Part shown: positions 1 through 6,293 of the stretch, piece after piece
Layout of the letters: each line of letters begins with the position of its first letter
Numbering within the stretch: position 1 is the first letter of the stretch
Source: Candidatus Poribacteria bacterium
Lineage (GTDB): Bacteria > Poribacteria > WGA-4E > WGA-3G
Direction: 5' to 3'
Assembly: GCA_026702755.1 (NCBI GenBank)
Contig: JAPPBX010000016.1
Span: 1 to 36,781 of the forward strand
Length of the DNA: 36,781 nucleotides
Notes under the pieces: generated by a model
What the model was told of the DNA's origin: nothing
Seen by the model: only the letters and a program-made list of their open reading frames with translations
The model's database searches: none
Translations under genes and position numbers: made by a program

Positions 1-110
1 GTATCACCAGAAACGCCCGCATTCGGCGTTAGGGTATTTGACACCTCTCGAATTTGAGCAAAAAAACTTGTCTTAACTTTACGGAATTGCGGCCCTAATT
101 AGCGTTGGCA

Positions 111-254
111 CTACATGTCGTCGGCGTTTTCGGAGTTGATCTTGAGGATTTTGATAGAGGTTTTAGCATCGGGTTGAATTTTCATTGAAGGTATCCCAAG
201 AGTTCCGATGGTAAGTACTGTCTGTCCGCTGGCGAGGTTTCCTTGGGAAACACC
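111..254 (-). pseudogene. 3' remnant of an unrecognised gene
   Basis: On the minus strand an open frame of 47 codons ends at TAG (111-113). Its last half reads like real protein (IPSMKIQPDAKTSIKILKIN, ending NADDM). There is no credible start: upstream the frame closes at a stop (255-257) that lies inside the palindromic repeat at 231-273. The most economical reading is the 3' end of a gene cut by that repeat or by a rearrangement. I do not recognise the family. The rest of positions 1-365 holds a small stem-loop (AACGCC 12-17 with GGCGTT 25-30) and the promoter zone of the next gene; nothing else is visible. Confidence 0.4.
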
Positions 255-273
255 CTATCAAAAACACCTCGCC
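231..273. repeat. Small nested palindromic repeat
   Basis: The outer arms GGCGAGGT (231-238) and ACCTCGCC (266-273) pair perfectly. The inner arms GTTTCC (237-242) and GGAAAC (246-251) form a second hairpin. The sequence ACCTCGCCAGCG recurs inside the MITE copy at 13052-13171 and, as a variant, in the copy at 9470-9588, so this belongs to the same repeat vocabulary. Confidence 0.6.
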
Positions 274-328
274 AATCATGTTCTACCATAAATAGCCTTG
301 ATTCAAGAACAGAATTTGATAATCGCTA

Positions 329-347
329 TGAAGTATGTTATACTTCA
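329..347 (+). promoter_or_regulatory. Palindromic operator at the MNT-HEPN promoter
   Basis: TGAAGTAT-GTT-ATACTTCA is a perfect inverted repeat with 8-bp arms and a 3-bp spacer. Its right arm contains a TATACT hexamer (339-344) that fits a -10 box. The palindrome ends 5 nt before the ribosome binding site AAGGA (353-357) of the gene starting at 366. Placement over the -10 box and just before a toxin-antitoxin-type gene suggests autoregulation; that role is inference. Confidence 0.6.
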
Positions 348-365
348 ATTAAAAGGACGGATCGT

Positions 366-1145
366 ATGGTTACCCGACAGGAAATCCAGGCGACATGTGA
401 TGATATCGTGCGCGAATTCGCGCCGCTACAAGTTATCCTCTTTGGTTCTTATGCGTATGGCACTCCGACAGAGGATTCGGATGTAGATCTGCTTGTTGTG
501 ATGGATATTCCGAAGTCGGAGTTTCTCAACAAAGCTATAGAGATCCGGCAACGTATTTCATACTCATTCGGTATGGACCTGTTAGTCCGTTCACCGGAAG
601 AGATTGCGTATCGGGTCTCGTATAACGATTGGTTTCTTCGTGAAATTACTGAAAAAGGGGAGTTGCTCCATGGATCCGATGCGGACTGCAATGTTAAAAA
701 CCTACAAGGTCCTGATTACAGAACAGGTCTTCTCAAAAAGAGAGAGGACGACATGAACCCATTGACGCTGGAATGGATAGAGAAAGCTGAAGGTGATTAT
801 AGAGCAGCAAAGTGGCTTCAGCAAGCCCCGGATCCCGTGCATGACTCTATCTGCTTTCATGGACAACTGTGTATTGAAAAGCATCTCAAAGCTTGGCTGC
901 AAGAGGCAAATATTCCTGTTCAACGGGCGCATAACCTTGAAGAATTGCTGGCGTTGATTATACCTACCCTGCCTGTTTCGTCCGATTGGCGGCCTGACTT
1001 TAAGAGAATAACAGGGTATGCAGTGGATCCCCGCTATCCCGGGGATTCAAGAACAGCTGAAGATACAGAGCATGCGATGCGCATCTGCGATGAAGTGCGT
1101 CAAGCAGTTCGCACGCAGCTAAAACTCGCGATGCCTGTGAATTGA
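366..1145 (+). CDS. MNT nucleotidyltransferase-HEPN fusion protein
   Basis: The product has 259 aa. Residues 1-120 are a minimal nucleotidyltransferase (MNT, DNA polymerase beta superfamily): GSYAYG (27-32) followed by SDVDLLVV with metal-binding Asp39 and Asp41, and a third acidic residue in GMDLLV (Asp71). Residues 130-259 match the HEPN domain (PF05168 type), with CFHGQLCIEKHLKAWL, RAHNLEELLAL and RYPGD. MNT and HEPN are normally separate adjacent genes acting as antitoxin (AMPylating) and RNase-like toxin. Here they are in one frame, but Met130 (753-755) has its own GAGGA four bases upstream, so a separate HEPN could also be made by internal initiation. I do not see a clear Rx4-6H nuclease motif. 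Start 366 is chosen for AAGGA at 353-357 and because the codons upstream do not look coding. Confidence 0.8.
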   Translation: MVTRQEIQATCDDIVREFAPLQVILFGSYAYGTPTEDSDVDLLVVMDIPKSEFLNKAIEIRQRISYSFGMDLLVRSPEEIAYRVSYNDWFLREITEKGELLHGSDADCNVKNLQGPDYRTGLLKKREDDMNPLTLEWIEKAEGDYRAAKWLQQAPDPVHDSICFHGQLCIEKHLKAWLQEANIPVQRAHNLEELLALIIPTLPVSSDWRPDFKRITGYAVDPRYPGDSRTAEDTEHAMRICDEVRQAVRTQLKLAMPVN

Positions 1146-1243
1146 TATTGAAGACAAAACTGTTCCTGTTATAAAAAGAAATTAAACTTTTGTTGTAAGT
1201 GAAGGACAATTCAAACTCGTAATTCTGTTAAGGAGAAATACAG

Positions 1244-1657
1244 GTGAAAATAAAATCAACATTTCATGTTTTCGTGTTTTTGATGGCAGTACTGACCCTT
1301 AGTATGCCCTTTATCGCTCTCGCGCAAGAAGATCAATGGGAACTTGAAGCCAGAGTCTCTGCTAAACAGGATGCTGAAGCAAATACCAATCAAGTTTTGT
1401 GGATCGGTGGTAACTTTCTTTTGGGTTTGGCTGGTGGATGTGTGCTGGGTTCGGTTGGACTCCTGGGTGCTCATCTCTATGAACCTCCTGTTCCTGCCTC
1501 ACGGCTCGTCGGAAAATCACCTGAGTACATCTCAACTTATGCAGATGCCTATAAAGCAAAAGCCCGAGATCTTCAGATAAGGTCTGCATTTATAGGATGT
1601 CTGGGAGGATCTGTCGTATCAGGCTGCGTGTTGGCTTCTTATCTTAATGACCAATAG
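1244..1657 (+). CDS. Small exported or membrane protein, unknown
   Basis: 137 aa. A signal peptide or first membrane segment spans about residues 5-27 (ending ALAQ-ED). A Gly-rich hydrophobic stretch (about 50-72) and a C-terminal one (about 113-132, with several Cys and Gly) are probably membrane segments. Between them lies a hydrophilic stretch with SPEYISTYADAYKAKARD. GTG start at 1244 behind AAGGAG (1230-1235). The family is not known to me; the Gly-rich helices resemble small inner-membrane proteins found beside envelope biogenesis genes, and the next three genes are envelope related. No function is claimed. Confidence 0.7.
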   Translation: MKIKSTFHVFVFLMAVLTLSMPFIALAQEDQWELEARVSAKQDAEANTNQVLWIGGNFLLGLAGGCVLGSVGLLGAHLYEPPVPASRLVGKSPEYISTYADAYKAKARDLQIRSAFIGCLGGSVVSGCVLASYLNDQ

Positions 1658-1669
1658 TGAAACAGGTAT

Positions 1670-1696
1670 GGTGATAAGTGCCAGAAGTTTATCACC
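1670..1696 (+). terminator. Stem-loop after 1657, possible terminator
   Basis: GGTGATAA (1670-1677) and TTATCACC (1689-1696) form a perfect 8-bp stem with an 11-nt loop, 12 bases after the stop codon. No U tract follows, so intrinsic termination is uncertain; it could instead stabilise a 3' end. Confidence 0.4.
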
Positions 1697-1716
1697 ACGC
1701 CATTCCTAAAAAATAG

Positions 1717-2436
1717 ATGTTTAAAAACCTCCAATTCTCCATAACGCTTTTGTTCACGCTTCTTTTTGTCAGTGTGCTCTACGCTGCTCCGTTAAAGACG
1801 CTCTCCTTAGACTTTACGCGTGCGTTAACCGAGAACAACAAAACGGAGCACATTGCAGGCATACTCCACTACGATGTAAAGGCAGCGAGAGTTGTTGTTG
1901 AAGTCACCCAACCGCTCAAACAGATAATGGTTGTAAAGGAGAAGACGTTGGAAATCTATTATCCTATAGAAAAACAGGCGTTCCGTTTTATTTCCAAAGG
2001 ACGCATTCCGCTTCCGTTTGTTGAATCTATCATCCAATCCACGCAAGCAGAATATGGGTTGACAGCGATCGGGTATTCTTTGGAAAAGCACGATATTGTA
2101 GATAAGGTGCTCTATACCTATTGGGCACCGCCTGAAAAAGCGAAAGAGAAACTCGGCACCGTCATCCTCGGCATGCGGGATGACCGACTTATCTCTGCCG
2201 AGGTCAAAAACCCAAAGGGGTATGTCATCGCCAGATCACACTATCAGGATCACAGCAGAATCGGCATTAACTATATTCCGATGAAGGTCACCTCGAGCGC
2301 GTATGGACCGAAATCTGAAGTGCTTCAGTCTGAACATATCCTTTATAGCAACCCACAAGTAAACGTGAATTCGCCGAATCCGATGCTAAATTTCAGAATC
2401 CCTGAATCCGTGGAGGTTAAAGAGATCAAATGGTAA
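1717..2436 (+). CDS. LolA-like periplasmic lipoprotein-carrier family protein
   Basis: 239 aa with an N-terminal signal peptide (about residues 1-23, cut after VLYA). The mature part is rich in alternating beta strands: LSLDFTRAL, GILHYDVKAARVVVEV, LEIYYPIEKQAFRFI, and a second half with VILGMRDDRLISAEVKNPKG and GINYIPMKVTSS. This pattern fits the LolA/LolB half-barrel fold (outer-membrane lipoprotein sorting proteins); I assign the fold, not the exact function. It overlaps the yidD-like gene by 7 nt and is followed by a TPR protein, so these three probably form one envelope operon. Confidence 0.55.
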   Translation: MFKNLQFSITLLFTLLFVSVLYAAPLKTLSLDFTRALTENNKTEHIAGILHYDVKAARVVVEVTQPLKQIMVVKEKTLEIYYPIEKQAFRFISKGRIPLPFVESIIQSTQAEYGLTAIGYSLEKHDIVDKVLYTYWAPPEKAKEKLGTVILGMRDDRLISAEVKNPKGYVIARSHYQDHSRIGINYIPMKVTSSAYGPKSEVLQSEHILYSNPQVNVNSPNPMLNFRIPESVEVKEIKW

Positions 2437-2858
2437 ATCGTCTCATTCTTTTCTGTGTGTCTTGTTTATCCGCCATTATTTTCGTTTTCCCAGCGTTTTC
2501 GGGTGAAGCCGCCGATCTTGCATTCATCCGAAAGGTCAACCCAATTGTGAAATCGAAACCGCAGGAGATTGTCCGTTTTAATCCACAGGAAACCTCGGAA
2601 TTGAAGTTAGTCGCGACGGGACTGATTCGTTTCTATCAGAAATTCATCTCCAGTCAAGACGTACCGGCATGTGGTTTCCACCCGTCCTGTTCGCGTTTCG
2701 GCATGGCGTGTATACAGAAATACGGTATGGTGCGCGGTTTGCTGCTGACTGCTGATAGATTAATCCGGTGCAACGGGTCGCAATGGCAGCATTACCACAA
2801 AGATAGCGTAACGGGTAAATACATTGACCCTGTTTTGGACTATGCAACCGTGAAATAG
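2430..2858 (+). CDS. yidD: YidD-family protein with N-terminal signal peptide
   Basis: 142 aa. Residues about 58-110 carry the YidD signature: LIRFYQKFISS, then ACGFHPSCSRFGMACIQKYG and a closing DRLIRCNG, with the conserved Cys residues. YidD helps YidC insert membrane proteins. Typical YidD is about 70-100 aa and lacks a cleavable signal. Here a hydrophobic leader (about 5-24, ending PAFSGEA) and about 35 extra residues precede the domain, so this copy may act on the periplasmic side or be anchored. The start codon overlaps the 3' end of the LolA-like gene, suggesting translational coupling. YidD assignment is firm; location is inferred. Confidence 0.85.
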   Translation: MVNRLILFCVSCLSAIIFVFPAFSGEAADLAFIRKVNPIVKSKPQEIVRFNPQETSELKLVATGLIRFYQKFISSQDVPACGFHPSCSRFGMACIQKYGMVRGLLLTADRLIRCNGSQWQHYHKDSVTGKYIDPVLDYATVK

Positions 2859-2904
2859 TTCAGCCTTAGTAAAGGAAGTTGGGTTTCACTTTATTCAACC
2901 TGGG

Positions 2905-2990
2905 GAAATACACAGAAATACGCGGAAACACGCAGAGACACCCAAGCAAAGACCCCAAGCAATACGCAGAAATACCCAAGCAAAAACACC
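2905..2990. repeat. Degenerate 10-bp tandem repeat
   Basis: Four contiguous decamers run GAAATACACA, GAAATACGCG, GAAACACGCA, GAGACACCCA (2905-2944). They are followed by partial units containing CCCAAGCAAA and another GAAATACCCA (2969-2978). It lies between the yidD-like gene and the TPR gene and ends 10 nt before the start codon, replacing any clear ribosome binding site. A fragment TTGGGTTTCACT (2880-2891) just upstream is shared with the palindrome at 9301-9350. Confidence 0.6.
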
Positions 2991-3000
2991 TACGGACTTT

Positions 3001-3927
3001 ATGAACACTACGCAAATATACAGATTCCTGCTCATACTTTTCCTCACTGTTACGTTTCTCCCCTTCGCAGCCGCCGAAGAACCCATTGAATATTATACGT
3101 CCGAAAACGTCCGTAAATTCGCCGATTTTCTATATGAAGAAGGCGATTATCTCCGCGCAGCGGGTGAGTACCAGCGTTATCTTTTTTATAGTTCAGGTTC
3201 AAAGGCACGCTTAGAAAGCGAGCGTACCGGAGAAGGGACAGACAGCGATCAGATTCGCTATAAAATTGCTGTCTGTTATCGCTTTGCTGGTCAAACCGAA
3301 CAAGCAATTCGGAGTTTTGAAACGCTTCTGAAAACGCACCCTGAAGGTCAATTTGCGAGCCGTGCCTACTATCAGATCGGTGCTACCTATTTTCTGACGG
3401 ATCAGTTTGAGCAATCTGTGCAGTTTTTACGTGGCGCACTGCCACGCATAACGGATACACGACAACATGCCGAAGCCGAGCAACTTATTGGACTCTCTTA
3501 TCTGATGCAGAAACAGTGGTCTGAAGCAGGCGAGGTTTTCAAGGTACTACAGGGATCAGATATGCTTATGGTTAGCGAAAAAGCGAAAGTATATCACAAG
3601 TATGCGGAGGCAGGGGCGCGTCTACCCACCCGAAGTCCTTTTTTGGCTGGCGTGCTCTCTACAATTCTCCCGGGAGCCGGGCGATTCTATACGGGTAGGA
3701 TCGGCGATGCCCTCAACTCTTTGTTCGTTATTGGTATTACAGGGTGGCAGGCTTACGATGGTTTCCGTAGGGACGGTATATCATCGGTGAAGGGATGGAC
3801 GATCGGCACGCTTAGTGGTATCTTCTATGTCGGCAACATCTACGGCTCGGTCATTTCAGCCCGCGTGTACAATCGCAACGTAGCGGACGAGTTCTTGGCG
3901 ACACTGTCTGTAGAAATACCGTATTGA
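3001..3927 (+). CDS. Exported TPR protein with DUF5683/TM2-like C-terminus
   Basis: 308 aa. Signal peptide about 1-25 (cut after AAA). Residues about 30-210 are TPR-like helical repeats (YLRAAGEYQRYLFY, QIRYKIAVCYRFAGQTEQAI, YYQIGATYFLTDQFEQSVQ). The C-terminal 90 residues start with LPGAGRFYTGRIGDALNSL, the PGxGxxYxGxxxxG pattern seen in TM2/DUF5683 regions, and contain two or three hydrophobic segments. The gene at 18150 is a paralog with the same layout. With the LolA-like and YidD proteins upstream it suggests a cell-envelope assembly role. There is no clear Shine-Dalgarno; the start follows the decamer array. Confidence 0.7.
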   Translation: MNTTQIYRFLLILFLTVTFLPFAAAEEPIEYYTSENVRKFADFLYEEGDYLRAAGEYQRYLFYSSGSKARLESERTGEGTDSDQIRYKIAVCYRFAGQTEQAIRSFETLLKTHPEGQFASRAYYQIGATYFLTDQFEQSVQFLRGALPRITDTRQHAEAEQLIGLSYLMQKQWSEAGEVFKVLQGSDMLMVSEKAKVYHKYAEAGARLPTRSPFLAGVLSTILPGAGRFYTGRIGDALNSLFVIGITGWQAYDGFRRDGISSVKGWTIGTLSGIFYVGNIYGSVISARVYNRNVADEFLATLSVEIPY

Positions 3928-3946
3928 TTGCGGAGCTCTACATATC

Positions 3947-5338
3947 CTACCTTCTTTTTTCTCTCAAGAGAATCTCGCCGTCAAAGTCTGCAATTTCATG
4001 ATGCAGATGGCGATTGCCACTGTTGACCCCGACAGTGCTTTCACTGAAAGTGAGAGTTTGTTGAGAACCGCTACGGTTGTAGACCGCCCAACCGTTTTCA
4101 AAGGCGCGGACAAAGAGACCAGCGATGCCTTGATATTGGACCGCTTTTTCTTGGATAGGTTGCCCCATATCTACGTCCCAGAAGTCATACCAATTGTGGA
4201 GATGGTCAGGGACTGGTATAGCATTGTCATCGCCAAACAACACATAACCGTCAGAATGCGTTAAACTAAGCGCGGTAATCATACGCATCCACTGCTGGTT
4301 TTCTTCGCTATTTCGTTCTGCAACTCGTGTGTTGAGGTTTCCCATATAATCCGTTACCACGCGCCACCCCTCTAAGCAGTTGATTCGTGGTTCTCTCAGA
4401 TGCTGTTCCGCCCACAGTAGCGTCTCTTCTATCTGCAGGATCTGATCAAGGCTATATCCTTTGGCGTATTCTCGCTTGTAACACTCCATAAAGATACCGT
4501 TTACGTACGGTGCTGATTTTGGGATTTGACGCGTATTCGCGTTGACGAGGATTAGGAAATCGTCATCTACCTGCGCTCGTATTTTGTGCAAGATAGACAA
4601 TCGCGCTTCTAATTCAGCTTCCGGCGTGAGAATGGTGTCTGACCAGTCATCAACACCGATTGAACTGGTCGCACCATCCTCGTTCCACCAATCCAGCATG
4701 ATGCCATCAAAGAGACCAGACGCGTTCAATGCCATTGCTTGATTAGCTATCAGATTCTGCACTTCTGGATTCGTGAAATCTATGAGGTAGCTAAGGACTG
4801 TATCGTTTTCGTCAATCTTTCCATCCCCGTTGGTATCCTCACCCCAACCGATAACCGGTTCACCGTTCTTGTCCCTGAGCCAGTAAGGTGAGTCCGGCGG
4901 GTAGAAGCCAACCTCCCACCAATTTTCCACGTGCGCTTCATTTTCCCGCGAGAGATATTTCCCATCTCTACATCGGATTTCAACAAGCATTAAAAGATGA
5001 GGATTTAAGGATAGAAGTTCCACTTTTCTTTGACCAGCAACATTGAGTTGGTTCGGATTCAAATCTGTTGCTATACCTTGATAAGGCTGCTGTTCTGATA
5101 TATTCCAAGGAATTCTTAACAACGAATACGGGTCGTGGAAAATGAGATCGTGTCGGGCAAGACGATGGAGTTCGCCTTCATTAGGTCTATTTTCGATGTC
5201 GTTCCATGCCTGAAAGATTGAAGGATAATTTCTCATATATTTTTTCGCTTGAGGGTGCTTTTCTGCGTCCCCGGTATTTGACGCTATTGTTCCAAGAACG
5301 AAGAAAAGCATCAGACATTTGGCATTAAAAGTTTTCAT
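3947..5338 (-). CDS. Exported putative glycoside hydrolase (GHL15-like TIM barrel)
   Basis: 463 aa from ATG 5338, two bases after the stop of the LamG gene; a signal peptide follows directly (MKTFNAKCLMLFFVLGTIA). An ATG at 5374 would give 12 more residues but spoils the signal peptide. The body resembles hypothetical glycosyl hydrolase family 15 (PF14885): LFDGIMLDWWNEDGA contains a likely catalytic-site Asp at the end of a barrel strand, and later strands read FLILVNANTR, GIFMECYKREY and GWRVVTDY. An insertion DTNGDGKIDEND matches an EF-hand/dockerin-type calcium loop. Substrate unknown. It is probably cotranscribed with the LamG gene. Confidence 0.6.
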   Translation of the reverse strand: MKTFNAKCLMLFFVLGTIASNTGDAEKHPQAKKYMRNYPSIFQAWNDIENRPNEGELHRLARHDLIFHDPYSLLRIPWNISEQQPYQGIATDLNPNQLNVAGQRKVELLSLNPHLLMLVEIRCRDGKYLSRENEAHVENWWEVGFYPPDSPYWLRDKNGEPVIGWGEDTNGDGKIDENDTVLSYLIDFTNPEVQNLIANQAMALNASGLFDGIMLDWWNEDGATSSIGVDDWSDTILTPEAELEARLSILHKIRAQVDDDFLILVNANTRQIPKSAPYVNGIFMECYKREYAKGYSLDQILQIEETLLWAEQHLREPRINCLEGWRVVTDYMGNLNTRVAERNSEENQQWMRMITALSLTHSDGYVLFGDDNAIPVPDHLHNWYDFWDVDMGQPIQEKAVQYQGIAGLFVRAFENGWAVYNRSGSQQTLTFSESTVGVNSGNRHLHHEIADFDGEILLREKRR

Positions 5339-5340
5339 CG

Positions 5341-6123
5341 CTATTGTGGAAGATTTGACTTCAGTTTTCCCCATGTTGTTGCTAACTTATCTTGTGGTTT
5401 TACTGCCAACACACCTTCAATGCCTTTGTTCATCAATTCCTGAATCTCTTGCTCGGAGCGCGCAATGTTTGAAATCCTGACCTCATCCATTCGTCCCTCT
5501 AAGAAAGGACCGGCACCGCGTCCGAGCCACAAAACATCGTCGTTCGGAGTGATATTACCGCCGATATTGCCTTCGCCGTCTAAGACCCCGTTGATGTAAA
5601 TCTTGGCATCGCCGGACTTGGCATCGTAGGTTCCAGCGATATGCGTCCATTTCTTCAGTGGCATATCCGTTTTACCGGCAGCGACTGCAGCTCCCCAGGC
5701 ATGCTTATCCGTAGTCATCCGGATTAGTACCTTCTTATCGCTCCGAGGTCCCACTTTGTAGGTTGTCTCTTTCGTGGCACCTGTGCCGCCAGCGGTTGAC
5801 CATGCCTCAAGATAGAGCCACATTTCGACAGTGAGACCCTCAACCAGATCTAAACTGTCGCTATCGGGAATTTCTACAAAATCTCTGGGGCCATTTCCTC
5901 CAAAAACCAATCCACCACCGGGATTTCCCTCTCCCCATTTCGGACCCATGAGTTCACCATCGTTCTTATGTTCAGAGAGGTCTTTGACGACCTTCCCTGC
6001 GCCTGACTCAAAGGTATAGAGGAGGACGGTATGTTCATCTTGTGCAAAACCGGGTAGACTTCCGACAAATATTAGCAGGGAAGCGAATGTTAGCCAGCAT
6101 AGGGTGTTTACAGCGTTTCGCAT
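5341..6123 (-). CDS. Exported LamG/concanavalin-like protein with TTW tail
   Basis: 260 aa with signal peptide (about 1-27, cut after GFAQ). One LamG-type jelly roll: LLYTFESGAGKVVKDLSEHKNDGE, then VEIPDSDSLDLVEGLTVEMWLY, KWTHIAGTYDAKSGDAKIYING, and MDEVRISNIARSEQEIQEL. Such domains bind carbohydrate or act as adhesive or structural modules. After the fold comes AVKPQDKLATTWGKLKSNLPQ-stop, the C-terminal motif shared with the proteins at 8457, 11997, 35543 and 36467. AAGGA lies 10 nt before the start. The promoter at 6156-6184 carries a palindrome in its spacer. Confidence 0.8.
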   Translation of the reverse strand: MRNAVNTLCWLTFASLLIFVGSLPGFAQDEHTVLLYTFESGAGKVVKDLSEHKNDGELMGPKWGEGNPGGGLVFGGNGPRDFVEIPDSDSLDLVEGLTVEMWLYLEAWSTAGGTGATKETTYKVGPRSDKKVLIRMTTDKHAWGAAVAAGKTDMPLKKWTHIAGTYDAKSGDAKIYINGVLDGEGNIGGNITPNDDVLWLGRGAGPFLEGRMDEVRISNIARSEQEIQELMNKGIEGVLAVKPQDKLATTWGKLKSNLPQ

Positions 6124-6155
6124 GGTAAATCGTTCCTTCTTAAGTATGGTTTGTC

Positions 6156-6184
6156 ATTTTAGCATGGATTGATTCAATCCGCAA
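6156..6184 (-). promoter_or_regulatory. Promoter of the LamG-GHL15 genes with operator palindrome
   Basis: On the minus strand TTGCGG (6179-6184) and TAAAAT (6156-6161) are 17 bp apart. The spacer contains GGATTGA-T-TCAATCC (6166-6180), a perfect palindrome with 7-bp arms that overlaps the -35 edge. A repressor bound there would block this promoter. Promoter and operator are sequence-based predictions. Confidence 0.5.
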
Positions 6185-6220
6185 TTTTAAAATGGGCATG
6201 CCGTATTAACAGGATTGTTC

Positions 6221-6248
6221 TTGCATTATTTTTTTTAAGCGTTATACT
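6221..6248 (+). promoter_or_regulatory. Predicted promoter of the GH-D-like glycosidase gene
   Basis: TTGCAT (6221-6226), 16-bp spacer, TATACT (6243-6248), 45 bp before the start codon at 6294. It is divergent from the promoter at 6156-6184. Confidence 0.45.
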
Positions 6249-6293
6249 GACTTTCAGAGAGCACATCACATTTTAATCGAATAGGGACTCAAC

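Noticed and set aside
2905-2990. CRISPR-like array
   Set aside because: The unit is 10 bp with no spacers, and there are no cas genes.
3947-5374. Upstream ATG at 5374 for the GHL15-like gene
   Set aside because: It overlaps the LamG 3' end and puts 12 hydrophilic residues before the signal peptide; ATG 5338 is directly coupled to the upstream stop.
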